Assembly (NCBI RefSeq): GCF_003019675.1
Contig: NZ_CP028105.1
Coordinates: 310,001 to 374,000, forward strand
Reading direction: 5' to 3'
Source of the DNA: Fusobacterium ulcerans
GTDB lineage: Bacteria > Fusobacteriota > Fusobacteriia > Fusobacteriales > Fusobacteriaceae
DNA length: 64,000 nt
Part shown: positions 8,955 through 17,413 of the stretch, piece by piece
How the letters are laid out: every line of letters starts with the position of its first letter
Numbering within the stretch: position 1 is the stretch's first letter
Translations under genes and position numbers: made by a program
The notes under the pieces: model-generated
Database searches by the model: none
The model's input: the letters and a program-made list of their open reading frames with translations, nothing else
Told to the model about the DNA's origin: nothing

Positions 8955-9221
8955 CTAACTCTGCTCTATAGTATCAATTATAGCAACTATGGCTGAGTCG
9001 ATGGGGATATGGTTTTCACCAAAAGCATACATAGACACACTTCCTCTAGTGACAAGAACCTGATCTCCAATTCCTGCTCCCACACTGTCTATGCTCACTA
9101 TTTCTTTTCCTGTCACTGCTCCATTCATATCTATTGGAGCAATAATAAGGATTTTTTTACCATTAAGTCCTTCATCTTTTGTTGTTGATACTATTTTTCC
9201 TACGACTTTAGCTAAAAACAT
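8955..9221 (-). CDS. pduN: Pentameric BMC vertex protein PduN (EutN/CcmL family)
   Basis: This 88-residue protein of the EutN/CcmL family caps the twelve vertices of the icosahedral shell. Typical features are MFLAKVVGKIVSTTKDEGL, then GKKILIIAPID, the loop VGAGIGDQVLVTRGS and the end VAIIDTIE. It sits between pduM and pduO, the Salmonella order (M-N-O). A single such gene is normally enough to close the shell. Confidence 0.95.
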   Translation of the reverse strand: MFLAKVVGKIVSTTKDEGLNGKKILIIAPIDMNGAVTGKEIVSIDSVGAGIGDQVLVTRGSVSMYAFGENHIPIDSAIVAIIDTIEQS

Positions 9222-9238
9222 ATATTATCAACTCCCAA

Positions 9239-9949
9239 TTATTTTTCAGTTTCAAAAATGATTCCATTATTTTCAGCCTTTTCTCTTGCCAGAGTTGTTA
9301 CAATTGTACTTTTAGATACTATAATTTTTTTATTCTTTATATCATAAATATCTTCAGCAGTGATTATTTTTTTCTCTTTCAGAGAATTTATTTCTAAATT
9401 TCTCCTGTTTAAAATATAGTCAGATAACTCACTGCTCTTTACAAATATAATTCCATAACTCTTCAGCTTTTCTATATTAAAGTTAATTTGGTTTCCATAT
9501 GCTGTTTTATTATCTGCTATACATGAATCATATACTGCTACTATCTCTTTCTGAGCCAGCAGAGCTTTTGAAATAAGATAAGTTACTGCATTATCTCTAA
9601 TTCCAACAGCAATCTTAGCACAGCTGTTTTTTGTAAGTAATGGAAGAATTATAATATCATTTTTTTTCAGAAGAGGTTCACAAGTCTCCATTTCAAACTT
9701 ATCAATTACATTAAAATTTTGAAATTTCTCTTTCCTGACTATCTTTTCTCCTGCCTCTGAAAAAACTATATCCAGTTCATATCTTTCACTTATTTTTTTA
9801 AGCTCCAATATAACCTGTTCAAGATTTCCAGTTCCTCCATTGATTATAACCAAACCTCTATTTCTTTCTACTTTATATGCTGTTTCATTTAACTCAATTT
9901 TTTTTAATACTTCCTGGACAATGTAGTCCACCATCATATCAAAGTCCAT
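9239..9949 (-). CDS. pduM: PduM-like microcompartment protein with flavoprotein-type fold
   Basis: At 236 residues this is clearly longer than Salmonella PduM (163). The last 35 residues (KKIIVSKSTIVTTLAREKAENN) align well with the PduM C-terminus (VVVHRKCIVTAMARDAAN). The middle resembles the UbiX/Dfp flavoprotein family: IILPLLTKNSCAKIAVGIRD corresponds to the flavin-site PATANTIAKIA.GIAD pattern, although the usual PxT is degenerate. The N-terminus MVDYIVQEVLKKIEL looks like an encapsulation helix. PduM is needed for normal shell formation in Salmonella, with unknown chemistry. Position between pduL and pduN supports the call. Confidence 0.75.
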   Translation of the reverse strand: MDFDMMVDYIVQEVLKKIELNETAYKVERNRGLVIINGGTGNLEQVILELKKISERYELDIVFSEAGEKIVRKEKFQNFNVIDKFEMETCEPLLKKNDIIILPLLTKNSCAKIAVGIRDNAVTYLISKALLAQKEIVAVYDSCIADNKTAYGNQINFNIEKLKSYGIIFVKSSELSDYILNRRNLEINSLKEKKIITAEDIYDIKNKKIIVSKSTIVTTLAREKAENNGIIFETEK

Positions 9950-9974
9950 TTGTCACCCCTCACAGGGTTTTTAT

Positions 9975-10002
9975 ATATGGGTGACCAAAAAGCCACCCAT
10001 AT
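9975..10002. repeat. Hairpin sharing an 18-base identity with 54424-54441
   Basis: Nine-base arms ATATGGGTG/CACCCATAT flank a 10-base loop. Bases 9976-9993 recur exactly at 54424-54441, where they form part of a terminator. Read on the plus strand the hairpin is followed by five T; on the minus (coding) strand it lacks a U-tract. It lies between pduL and pduM and may be an RNA-stability or partial-termination element. Confidence 0.65.
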
Positions 10003-10007
10003 TTTTA

Positions 10008-10628
10008 TCAATCCCTTATTATTTTTACAAAATCATTATTTTTTAATCCAGAAGCATTTGATTCGTCCATATCCAGATGAATCTCCTTTGCCATATTATT
10101 TCCAACTCTCATGAGAACATTGTATAATAATACTTTTCTTTCTCCACATGTTTCAACTTTTACTATATCCCCATCTTTATACCCTTTTATATCAGCTATA
10201 AATTTAGGCATATGTATGTGTCTTCCAGCAACTATTACTCCATGCTCTTTTATTACTTCTCCTTTAGGACCTATTATTTTCACTCCTGGAGTTCCATCGA
10301 GTTTTCCAGATTCTCTTACTGGAGGTTTTACTCCCAGTTTAAAACTATCAGATATTGATATCTCCACCTGAGTTTCCTTTCTCACTGGTCCTAATACTCT
10401 GACCCCTTCGAATTTTCCTTTTGGTCCTTGGATAGTAACTGTTTCTTCTGCTGCAAACTGCCCTGGCTGTTTCATATCTTTCATTTTTGTAAGAACATGA
10501 CTCTTACCAAATAATATTTCTAAGTCTTCTTGAGAAAGATGGATATGTCTGTTAGATACTCCGACTACCACATCATCAGAAATGATCTCTGTAAGCACCT
10601 CTCTCAAAATATTTTCCAGTGATTTCAT
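10008..10628 (-). CDS. pduL: Phosphate propanoyltransferase PduL
   Basis: This 206-residue PduL-type phosphotransacylase (unrelated to Pta) converts propionyl-CoA and phosphate to propionyl phosphate and recycles CoA inside the shell. It has two PduL beta-barrel domains with the zinc-binding histidines in VSNRHIHLS (residues about 23-31) and AGRHIHMPK. The N-terminal SLENILREVLTEII is a probable encapsulation helix. It lies 8 bases downstream of the pduJ-type gene. A propionate kinase (PduW) to use the product is not in the window. Confidence 0.95.
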   Translation of the reverse strand: MKSLENILREVLTEIISDDVVVGVSNRHIHLSQEDLEILFGKSHVLTKMKDMKQPGQFAAEETVTIQGPKGKFEGVRVLGPVRKETQVEISISDSFKLGVKPPVRESGKLDGTPGVKIIGPKGEVIKEHGVIVAGRHIHMPKFIADIKGYKDGDIVKVETCGERKVLLYNVLMRVGNNMAKEIHLDMDESNASGLKNNDFVKIIRD

Positions 10629-10636
10629 TTAAAAGC

Positions 10637-10915
10637 CTATTTTACTAATTTTGGTAATAATTTTTCTGTATCAGCATGTGGTCTAGGAATTACATGGATA
10701 GATTGAACAGTTCCAACTCTTTCTGCTGCTGCTGCTCCAGCATCTACTGCTGCTTTTACTGCTCCTACATCTCCTCTTACCATTACAGTAACAAGTCCTG
10801 ATCCTATTTTTTCATATCCTACTAATTCAACATTTGCAGATTTAGTCATAGCATCTGCTGCTTCGATTGCTCCTACAAGTCCTTTAGTTTCTATTAATCC
10901 TAATGCGTTACCCAT
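10637..10915 (-). CDS. pduJ: Hexameric BMC shell protein (PduA/PduJ type)
   Basis: This 92-residue single BMC domain protein ([23 protein letters not shown] ... [17 protein letters not shown]) is the canonical major hexameric shell tile. Only one such short protein is encoded here, so it probably does the work of both PduA and PduJ. The name PduJ is chosen because it follows a PduK-type gene and precedes pduL. The C-terminal HVIPRPH is typical. A GAGGAGG site precedes the ATG. Confidence 0.93.
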   Translation of the reverse strand: MGNALGLIETKGLVGAIEAADAMTKSANVELVGYEKIGSGLVTVMVRGDVGAVKAAVDAGAAAAERVGTVQSIHVIPRPHADTEKLLPKLVK

Positions 10916-10964
10916 TTTTATTCCTCCTCTGATTTTTTATTTTTTAATTTTTTTCTTGATGTTT

Positions 10965-11387
10965 TTATTTTTTTTTTAAAGGAGCTTCTATCTCCTCAAC
11001 TACTTCTACTACTTCAATTTTTTCTTCAACTATATGTTCTGCAACTGTTTTTTCTTCTGATATTTCTGGAGTTTCAGTTTCTGCTTCTTCACAAGAACAT
11101 TGACATTCTTCTTCAGTACTCTCTATCATTTTGGCTACTTCTTCAGATGGTCTTGCAATAACAAGATGACTCACTACAGTAGTAAGTTTTTCAGCTGCCA
11201 TAACTGCTGCATCTACTGCTGCTTTTACTGCTGAAACTTCTCCCTCTATCTTTACAGTGACCATTCCTCCACCTTTTGTTAATTCATAGCCCAATAGTCT
11301 TACATTAGCTGCCTTTACTGCTGTATCTCCTGCTTCTACTGCTCCTACCAGTCCTACTACTTCTATTAATCCTAGTGAACTTATCAT
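10965..11387 (-). CDS. pduK: BMC shell protein PduK with Cys-rich acidic tail and A10 run at its end
   Basis: Residues 1-88 are a standard BMC domain and 89-140 a C-terminal extension, as in PduK. The extension begins with a CQCSC cluster that could bind metal or an Fe-S centre and continues as a Glu/Val-rich acidic segment. The gene ends in a run of ten A followed by TAA. One extra A would extend the frame 16 codons (to about 10919), with a lysine-rich tail ending three bases before the pduJ ATG. The start abuts the pduH stop, with its AGGAGG inside pduH. Confidence 0.88.
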   Translation of the reverse strand: MISSLGLIEVVGLVGAVEAGDTAVKAANVRLLGYELTKGGGMVTVKIEGEVSAVKAAVDAAVMAAEKLTTVVSHLVIARPSEEVAKMIESTEEECQCSCEEAETETPEISEEKTVAEHIVEEKIEVVEVVEEIEAPLKKK

Positions 11388-11756
11388 CTATTTTCCTCCT
11401 GTCATCTCTGGGATAATAAATGGATTTCCCTTTATGAGTCTGGCTCCATTTACTCCCACAGCTCTAAGGATATCTTCATCACTATCTAAATTATATCTAA
11501 ATAATGGTTTATCCATTTCCAGTTTTTCCTGATATAAGGTTACTTCCTTTTCTCCTATTCCTATTCCTACACCTAATTTAGAGGATTTAGAAGCTGCACT
11601 TCCCATCTTTTCCGCATCAGTGTCTTCTGTTGGAACAAGAATGTATGGAATCTCTTCCTCTTCTATTCCCCATAAGATATTACTTAATTTCCCATTTATA
11701 TCTATCTTTGATGAATAGAAAATATTTATTCCTATCTCTTCTTTTTCTCTTCTCAT
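11388..11756 (-). CDS. pduH: Diol dehydratase reactivase small subunit PduH
   Basis: This 122-residue protein of the PduH/DdrB family has the conserved KLGVGIGIGEKEVTLY segment and the dehydratase-beta-like fold features. With PduG it exchanges damaged cobalamin out of inactivated diol dehydratase. Its ATG overlaps the pduG stop by four bases (ATGA), a typical coupling for a stoichiometric complex. Its stop abuts pduK. Confidence 0.92.
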   Translation of the reverse strand: MRREKEEIGINIFYSSKIDINGKLSNILWGIEEEEIPYILVPTEDTDAEKMGSAASKSSKLGVGIGIGEKEVTLYQEKLEMDKPLFRYNLDSDEDILRAVGVNGARLIKGNPFIIPEMTGGK

Positions 11757-13573
11757 AACTGTCCCTCCTCATATGAAAGGGCCAGCCCTGTAGCAACTGC
11801 ATTTCTTGGACCTTCTGTTCCTCTGATATTTCCTCTTCCTGCCACCACTCCATAATATGAAAGCTTGTCAGTCACCATTTGAGGAACTTCAAAGTCAAGA
11901 GCTGAACCTCCAACCAGAACTACATGATCTATATCTCTGATGTTTCCACTTGGAGAAACTTTTTTCAAAGCTCTTACAGCATTCACTACAAATACTTTTT
12001 CTTTGGCATCTCTTCTTACTTTTTTTATTTTTTCAATTGGTTCATCTATATCCAGAGGAATCATTTTTCCTTCTTTCAATATTATGACCCTTGCAAAGGC
12101 TCTTGGATCAAGAGTTTCTTCAAAGAATTCAACACTTCCATCTTCATGTCTGATATGGAAAAGACTTTCTACTTTTGCTAAAGGATATTTTTTTATATCT
12201 TCTGCCAGATCAAAGTTTTCTAATCCCAATTCTTTATCTATAAGCATTGTGACCATATTTCCTGCTCCAGCCAAATGACACGATGATATCCTTCCATCTC
12301 TTGTTATTACAGAGGCATCTGTAGATCCTGCTCCCATATCTATTATGGCAAGAGGTTTATTAGTTCCCGGAGTAGTCAAAGCTCCAATTATTGCCATTTC
12401 AGCCTCTACTCCTCCAACCATTACCTTTTTCCCTAATTTTTCCTGAAGATCCAAAGCTATTCTTTCCATTTGAAGTCTGTCAGCTTTTACCATAGCAGCT
12501 AATCCTATAGCATTTTCCATTGAAAATTCCTCTGCTATTCCACCTTTTACCTTTTTAGGAACAAAAGTGTTTACTGCCAGCAAGTCCTGTATTTTGATAT
12601 TTTTAGGATCCTGATCTGTAAGCTGTGCCATAACTATTCTTACTTTTTCAAGCATACCTCCAGCATTTGTTCCAGTTTCTCCCCAGATATCACTTACAGG
12701 AAAACAAGCTTCCAGAGCTTCCATTATAGGTTCTGCCCCTTTATCCACTTCTATCTCTCTATTTTTTGACATTCCAGCTATATGTATTTTTCCAGCTGGA
12801 ATTATTCTTGATTTTACATCTCCCTTAGGAGTTTTTATTACTACAGCTGATCTATTTCCTATCAGAGCTCTTGAAATAGGCACTATCATTTTAGTTTCTT
12901 CAGAATTAAGCTTGAATAGAGTTGCTATTCCATAAGGGTTTGAAAGCATAGATATAACCTTTCCCTTTTCAGCAACTTCCAAAGCTGTCAGCATATTTAC
13001 AGGTATTTTTTCAAAGTACAGTACCTCATCTACAATAGGTATCTTTTTATTCAGTCTGTTATTTATCAGAACTGCATCATCCTTTTGGGCTACTGCCCCT
13101 CTTATATTTACACCTTTTGCTGTCATCTCATTTATTTTTCTTGCTGCTTCCTGAAAATCCATATTTTTTGATATAAGGGCTATCACATCTTCACCTGATA
13201 GTTTTTCATCTATATTCTCAATAAGAACAGATATCCCCACTCCTATCCCTGCTCCTCCTGGAGTAGTAGGATTATGACCTATCATAGTAGATTCAGTTAT
13301 TATAGTTTCTGTTATTGTCTCCATTGCAACATCTCCTATAACAGGAGCAGCTTCATTTATTCTCACCATAGATAATTCAGACATATCTCTTCCAGCACTC
13401 TGGAAAGCTTTCTGCAAAGATGCAAATACACCTTTTACATTTTCCTTTGTACCTTTTATTCCAGTGGTTTTTACTATTCCACTGCTTAAAACATTGATAT
13501 CTCCTCCATTTACTTCAGCAAGAGTACTTTCAGTTGTTGCATTTCCTATATCTATTCCTACAATAAGCTTCAT
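11753..13573 (-). CDS. pduG: Diol dehydratase reactivase large subunit PduG
   Basis: At 606 residues this is the usual PduG/DdrA length. It has the actin/Hsp70-like ATPase motifs VGIDIGNATTES at the N-terminus and IIDMGAGSTDASV in the second half, and the C-terminal VVLVGGSALDFEVP. It uses ATP to release inactive B12 from PduCDE. It lies between pduE (22 bases) and pduH (4-base overlap), the standard order. Confidence 0.95.
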   Translation of the reverse strand: MKLIVGIDIGNATTESTLAEVNGGDINVLSSGIVKTTGIKGTKENVKGVFASLQKAFQSAGRDMSELSMVRINEAAPVIGDVAMETITETIITESTMIGHNPTTPGGAGIGVGISVLIENIDEKLSGEDVIALISKNMDFQEAARKINEMTAKGVNIRGAVAQKDDAVLINNRLNKKIPIVDEVLYFEKIPVNMLTALEVAEKGKVISMLSNPYGIATLFKLNSEETKMIVPISRALIGNRSAVVIKTPKGDVKSRIIPAGKIHIAGMSKNREIEVDKGAEPIMEALEACFPVSDIWGETGTNAGGMLEKVRIVMAQLTDQDPKNIKIQDLLAVNTFVPKKVKGGIAEEFSMENAIGLAAMVKADRLQMERIALDLQEKLGKKVMVGGVEAEMAIIGALTTPGTNKPLAIIDMGAGSTDASVITRDGRISSCHLAGAGNMVTMLIDKELGLENFDLAEDIKKYPLAKVESLFHIRHEDGSVEFFEETLDPRAFARVIILKEGKMIPLDIDEPIEKIKKVRRDAKEKVFVVNAVRALKKVSPSGNIRDIDHVVLVGGSALDFEVPQMVTDKLSYYGVVAGRGNIRGTEGPRNAVATGLALSYEEGQL

Positions 13574-13595
13574 TTTTCCTCCTAACAGGGAAAGA

Positions 13596-14099
13596 TTAAT
13601 CTTTTCTCAATCTGTCTCTTTTTTCATATAATTCTGCTGCTTCTCTGATGAACTGTGCATTTACAACAGCTTTATATTTGTTTTCTAATTCTTCTGCTAT
13701 TGCTATAAGCTCAGCTTTTGTTGATCTATATGGTCTAAGACTGTTGTATATTTCAAGTATTCTTGCATCTGGCACTGCTATAAGCTCTGATGCTCTTCTT
13801 AGATTTCTTGCAAATGAATCTCTATTTACGCTTTCAGCTATTTGAGCCTGCATTTCAAGAGTTTCTGGAGCAATTCTACAGTCAGCAGCTCCTACTTGTC
13901 CACTCATTACATTCTCTATAGTAAATTCATCTAATCTTTTTCCAGTTGCTGATTTTACTGTATCAGCTTTCTTTTTACTCAATGGATAATCAGCTTTTCC
14001 ATAACTTGATGCTGTTGTTGTATTTGAATTACTGCTCTCTCCTTTTGCCATTGAAAGCATAACTTCTCTTATCATTTTTTCAAGTAATTGTTGGTCCAA
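13596..14099 (-). CDS. pduE: Propanediol dehydratase small subunit PduE
   Basis: This 167-residue gamma subunit has the conserved DYPLSKKKADTVKSATGK and the C-terminal NAQFIREAAELYEKRDRL. The N-terminal QQLLEKMIREVMLSM is an amphipathic helix of encapsulation-peptide type, followed by a Ser/Thr/Asn-rich linker. It is part of the alpha2-beta2-gamma2 adenosylcobalamin enzyme with PduC and PduD. Confidence 0.95.
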   Translation of the reverse strand: MDQQLLEKMIREVMLSMAKGESSNSNTTTASSYGKADYPLSKKKADTVKSATGKRLDEFTIENVMSGQVGAADCRIAPETLEMQAQIAESVNRDSFARNLRRASELIAVPDARILEIYNSLRPYRSTKAELIAIAEELENKYKAVVNAQFIREAAELYEKRDRLRKD

Positions 14100-14122
14100 A
14101 TTAATTCACCACCCTTAATTTT

Positions 14123-14785
14123 TTATTTAAAAACAGCTTTTAACTCCACAGGTTTAGCATCCTTTACTACATGTTCAGTTTCTTTTATATGCAGTAATGC
14201 TGCAATAGCTTGATACTTAGGTCTTGCCATCTGGTCATTCATTTGAGGAACTGGCTTTGGTGACTCACCTTTAGCATATTTAGCAGCATTTTTTCCTATC
14301 ATTCTGTAATGCTCTCTTTCTAACAATGGAGCTTGTGGAAATAATTCAAGATTTGTTAAAGGAAAAAGATCTTTTTGATGAATAACTGTTGTCCCTTTAG
14401 ACTGAATCCCTATACCAATCCCTGATCCACTAAGTTTTGCTCCATCATTTGCAAGTATAGATACATCTGAAGTTCTTAATACTCTGATAACTCTAGGTGT
14501 AAGCCCTTCCTCTTCTATCCCTGCCATTATTTCCTTCAGTACATCTTCGTGAGGAATATGAGTTATTGTTTCAGTTTGGAATTTTCCAAATGCTGGTGCT
14601 AAAGCTATTATAACTTCATCACTTTTAACTCCCTTTTTAGCCTCTCCTATTTCTACAAGTTCAAGATTTCCTGATCTATTTACTTCAACAGCTGGTTTTG
14701 ATACTGGAGCTACTGCTCCTTCTCCAGCATATCTTTTTATAACTTCTTCAATTATTCCTCTGATTTCATTTTCATTCAGTTGCAT
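14123..14785 (-). CDS. pduD: Propanediol dehydratase medium subunit PduD
   Basis: This 220-residue beta subunit (Salmonella 224) has the family core [29 protein letters not shown] and [14 protein letters not shown]. The N-terminal 18 residues ([19 protein letters not shown]) correspond to the PduD targeting helix that carries the dehydratase into the shell. Such an extension separates PduD from cytosolic glycerol dehydratase beta subunits and supports a propanediol role. Confidence 0.95.
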   Translation of the reverse strand: MQLNENEIRGIIEEVIKRYAGEGAVAPVSKPAVEVNRSGNLELVEIGEAKKGVKSDEVIIALAPAFGKFQTETITHIPHEDVLKEIMAGIEEEGLTPRVIRVLRTSDVSILANDGAKLSGSGIGIGIQSKGTTVIHQKDLFPLTNLELFPQAPLLEREHYRMIGKNAAKYAKGESPKPVPQMNDQMARPKYQAIAALLHIKETEHVVKDAKPVELKAVFK

Positions 14786-14801
14786 CTGTTACCTCCCTGC
14801 T

Positions 14802-16466
14802 CTATTTGATTTTTGATGCATCTACTGCATTTCCGATATTTGAAAGTTCAGTCCATCTTTCAGGAGAGATTTGATATCCTGTTCCTGGTCCACTATAATC
14901 ATTTTTGTCATTTACAGCACTGATTACATTAAAATCTTTATCTAAAATTGCTGATGTGTGTAAGTGATCTCCTGCAACTCTCAATTTCATTAATTTCAAT
15001 AGATCTGAAGCAACATCATCAAATCCTTTTGACTTAAGAGCTTTTACTACATCTATTCCAGTAATTCCTCTTTCCATCATTTCACTTGCTGCTTTGATAT
15101 CTGCAACCATATCTCTTTCAGGCATATCTTTACTTCCGTGAGCATAAGTAGCTGCTTCTACTTCTTCATCTGTAATTTCTGGAAGTCCTAAAGCCTCAAA
15201 TACTGCTTGAATAGCTTTTGCTGCTTTATTTCTAACCTTAATTACATCTTCTTCTCTTACAGGTTTCAATCCTGCATCTATTCTTAAATCTCTTTGGATT
15301 ATATTCCAGTCATCATAGTCCTCTGCATCCCAGTTTGATCCAGCAAACATATTGTCATAGTTAGGAGTTGAACTGTATCCTGAACAGATAAAGTCAGTTC
15401 CTGGTATCATCTGCATCAATGATCTTGCTACTCTTCTTAAATCAGAGTGAGTGAAAGTCTGATCGTTACTTGAAGCACATTCAAGGTCAAGCATCATAGC
15501 AACTAAGTTTTCTGCTAAGATTTCTCTTACTCCACCAGGTACTGCTCCAGGTACTCCTACACAACTTACTGATCCATTTTGTATTCCCTGCACCCCTGCT
15601 CCTTTAGTTATAAACAGGCAACGAGCTTCAAGATACAACATTGAGCATCCTTCTGCATATCCCATAAGAACTTCTGATCCGCTTCCTGATGTGTATCTCA
15701 TTTTTAATCCTCTTGATGCATATGCTGATGCTAGGAAAGTTTTTGACCAAGGAGTGTCATCTCCATCTATGAATACAGGTTCTGTTCCATAAACTGAAAC
15801 TGTTTCTGCATAAGCTGTAAGCCCTCTCATTCCTAATAAAAGCTCAGTAGCTTCCTCTACAGAACATTGAGTAAGTATTCCCGGTCTTCCTACTTGTGAT
15901 CCAACTAATAGTGATATTGCATTAAAAGGTGCATATCTTGCTACTGCTACAGTTGTTTCTTCTTCTGAGAATCCTCTTAATGATCCCTCTGCTGCATCTG
16001 CTGCAATCTGTACAGGATTATCTTTGATATTTGTAACATGACATTGGTTTGATGGAGTTTTTCTTGCTCTCATTTTGTTAACTGCCATCATCATTTCCAA
16101 CACTGTCATTTTCCCCATTACTTCAGCTACTTTTGCTGGAGTAAGAGAAAGAGTTATTTTCAATATTTCATCTCTTGATACATTTATATCAACTAATTTT
16201 CTTGCTATCTCTGTAGAATCCATGGCCATTACTTTTTCAGCATTTTCTGCTATAATTCCATAATCAGCAATAAAATAGTCCAAAAGGTCAAAGTTTTCTC
16301 TTTTCTTTCCATCAAGTTCAACTATTTTCCCATTTTCTACTTTCACACTTGGTTTTGGATCTAAAGGAGAGTTCATTGCTATTAACCCTACTTCAGGCCA
16401 TTCTTTTACATATCCATCTTTATTTACAGGTCTTGCTCCTAATATTTCAAAACGCTTTGATCTCAT
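14802..16466 (-). CDS. pduC: Adenosylcobalamin-dependent propanediol dehydratase large subunit PduC
   Basis: This 554-residue catalytic subunit has exactly the PduC length and begins MRSKRFEILGARPVNKDG like PduC of enteric bacteria. It forms the TIM barrel that binds the diol, K+/Ca2+ and the radical cofactor. It dehydrates 1,2-propanediol to propionaldehyde, and glycerol to 3-hydroxypropionaldehyde with self-inactivation. It lies between pduB and pduD. This is the B12-type enzyme, not the glycyl-radical type found in some other microcompartments. Confidence 0.97.
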   Translation of the reverse strand: MRSKRFEILGARPVNKDGYVKEWPEVGLIAMNSPLDPKPSVKVENGKIVELDGKKRENFDLLDYFIADYGIIAENAEKVMAMDSTEIARKLVDINVSRDEILKITLSLTPAKVAEVMGKMTVLEMMMAVNKMRARKTPSNQCHVTNIKDNPVQIAADAAEGSLRGFSEEETTVAVARYAPFNAISLLVGSQVGRPGILTQCSVEEATELLLGMRGLTAYAETVSVYGTEPVFIDGDDTPWSKTFLASAYASRGLKMRYTSGSGSEVLMGYAEGCSMLYLEARCLFITKGAGVQGIQNGSVSCVGVPGAVPGGVREILAENLVAMMLDLECASSNDQTFTHSDLRRVARSLMQMIPGTDFICSGYSSTPNYDNMFAGSNWDAEDYDDWNIIQRDLRIDAGLKPVREEDVIKVRNKAAKAIQAVFEALGLPEITDEEVEAATYAHGSKDMPERDMVADIKAASEMMERGITGIDVVKALKSKGFDDVASDLLKLMKLRVAGDHLHTSAILDKDFNVISAVNDKNDYSGPGTGYQISPERWTELSNIGNAVDASKIK

Positions 16467-16515
16467 TCTAACCTCCTATTTTTCTAACTCCATCATTTTA
16501 ATTATGGTTCTCTTT

Positions 16516-17301
16516 CTAGATATATGGAGTTGCTGCTGAAGGAGCAGGTCCTCCCAAAGCTTCAAGAAGTTTTACTCCAACTTCTTTTGCAGCTAATATA
16601 GCTTGTCTTACAGCTCCAGAATCTCCACAGATAGTTAGTATAACTTCATTTGAGAAGCTAGTTCCTTTTGCTGGAGAAGAGTATGATAATACTTCAACGT
16701 TTGCAGCTTTTAAAGCAGTATCTGCTGTTACTACTCCAATTGCTGCTGGAGCTCCAACTATTATTCCAAATGATTTTCCTAAAGGTGCTCCAAAAGCTTT
16801 ATTACAAGCATGAGATGCTCTCGCTGTATATTGAAGTTCTATATGTCCAGCATCATTTCCATAGACATCTCCAAACTTTTCAGTTACAGCATTTATTGCC
16901 ACTTCCACTGCTCTTTTTGCATCTGATACATCTTCAGCTCCAAAAAGTATTAATGATCCATGCCCTGCTCCACCTTTGGTATCTCTAGGAAGTTCTATTG
17001 AGATAACTTCAGTATTAGTAGCTTTTACTGCTTCGTCAGCTGCCATTATGAAAGGCCCTGCACCAGTTCTAGCTCCTATTATTCCAATAGAACGATATTT
17101 TTTATCTATTCCCATTGCCTCATGAAGAGCTGGATCAACATTTGCTATTACCAATCCAATTCCATCCCCATGTGTAGTAACTCCTACAAACTCTGTTAAA
17201 CGACATTCTTTTTTAGATGGAACACATCCTGAATTATTATTTTTTTCTTTCAGTTTTTCCATTACTTCTGCCATCATTTTTTCTACTAAATTTTCTTGCA
17301 T
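16516..17301 (-). CDS. pduB: Tandem-BMC trimeric shell protein PduB
   Basis: This 261-residue protein has two BMC domains (about 45-145 and 150-255) and is one of the major shell tiles. The N-terminal extension (NLVEKMMAEVMEKLKEK) matches the helix that in Salmonella PduB links cargo to shell; a shorter PduB' form starting inside is possible but no internal site was confirmed. It is the first gene of the main leftward cluster. No separate pduA precedes it. Confidence 0.94.
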   Translation of the reverse strand: MQENLVEKMMAEVMEKLKEKNNNSGCVPSKKECRLTEFVGVTTHGDGIGLVIANVDPALHEAMGIDKKYRSIGIIGARTGAGPFIMAADEAVKATNTEVISIELPRDTKGGAGHGSLILFGAEDVSDAKRAVEVAINAVTEKFGDVYGNDAGHIELQYTARASHACNKAFGAPLGKSFGIIVGAPAAIGVVTADTALKAANVEVLSYSSPAKGTSFSNEVILTICGDSGAVRQAILAAKEVGVKLLEALGGPAPSAATPYI

Positions 17302-17359
17302 TAATTTACCCCCTTATTTATTTTATGTATTTAAAGGTTTTATATTACATATCATTTTG

Positions 17360-17393
17360 ATTATAAAAAGATAAAATGTCATAAAAATGTCAT
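17360..17393 (-). promoter_or_regulatory. pduB promoter with PhoB-like 11-bp direct repeat
   Basis: On the minus strand the -10 box TATAAT is at 17360-17365. Exactly 11 bases upstream lies the first of two ATGACA half-sites (17377-17382 and 17388-17393 in plus-strand coordinates), 11 bp apart, with no -35 box. One-helical-turn spacing of a half-site pair overlapping the -35 region is the classic arrangement for OmpR/PhoB-family activators. The same architecture occurs before pduQ. The response regulator at 20567-21238 is the likely binder (inference). Confidence 0.7.
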
Positions 17394-17413
17394 CTTTAAT
17401 TTTTTTTAATACA

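Noticed and set aside
14802-16466. Glycerol dehydratase (dhaB) instead of propanediol dehydratase
   Set aside because: The targeting helices on PduD and PduE, the full shell gene set and the PduP/PduL/PduQ enzymes fit a pdu microcompartment better, although glycerol may also be a substrate.
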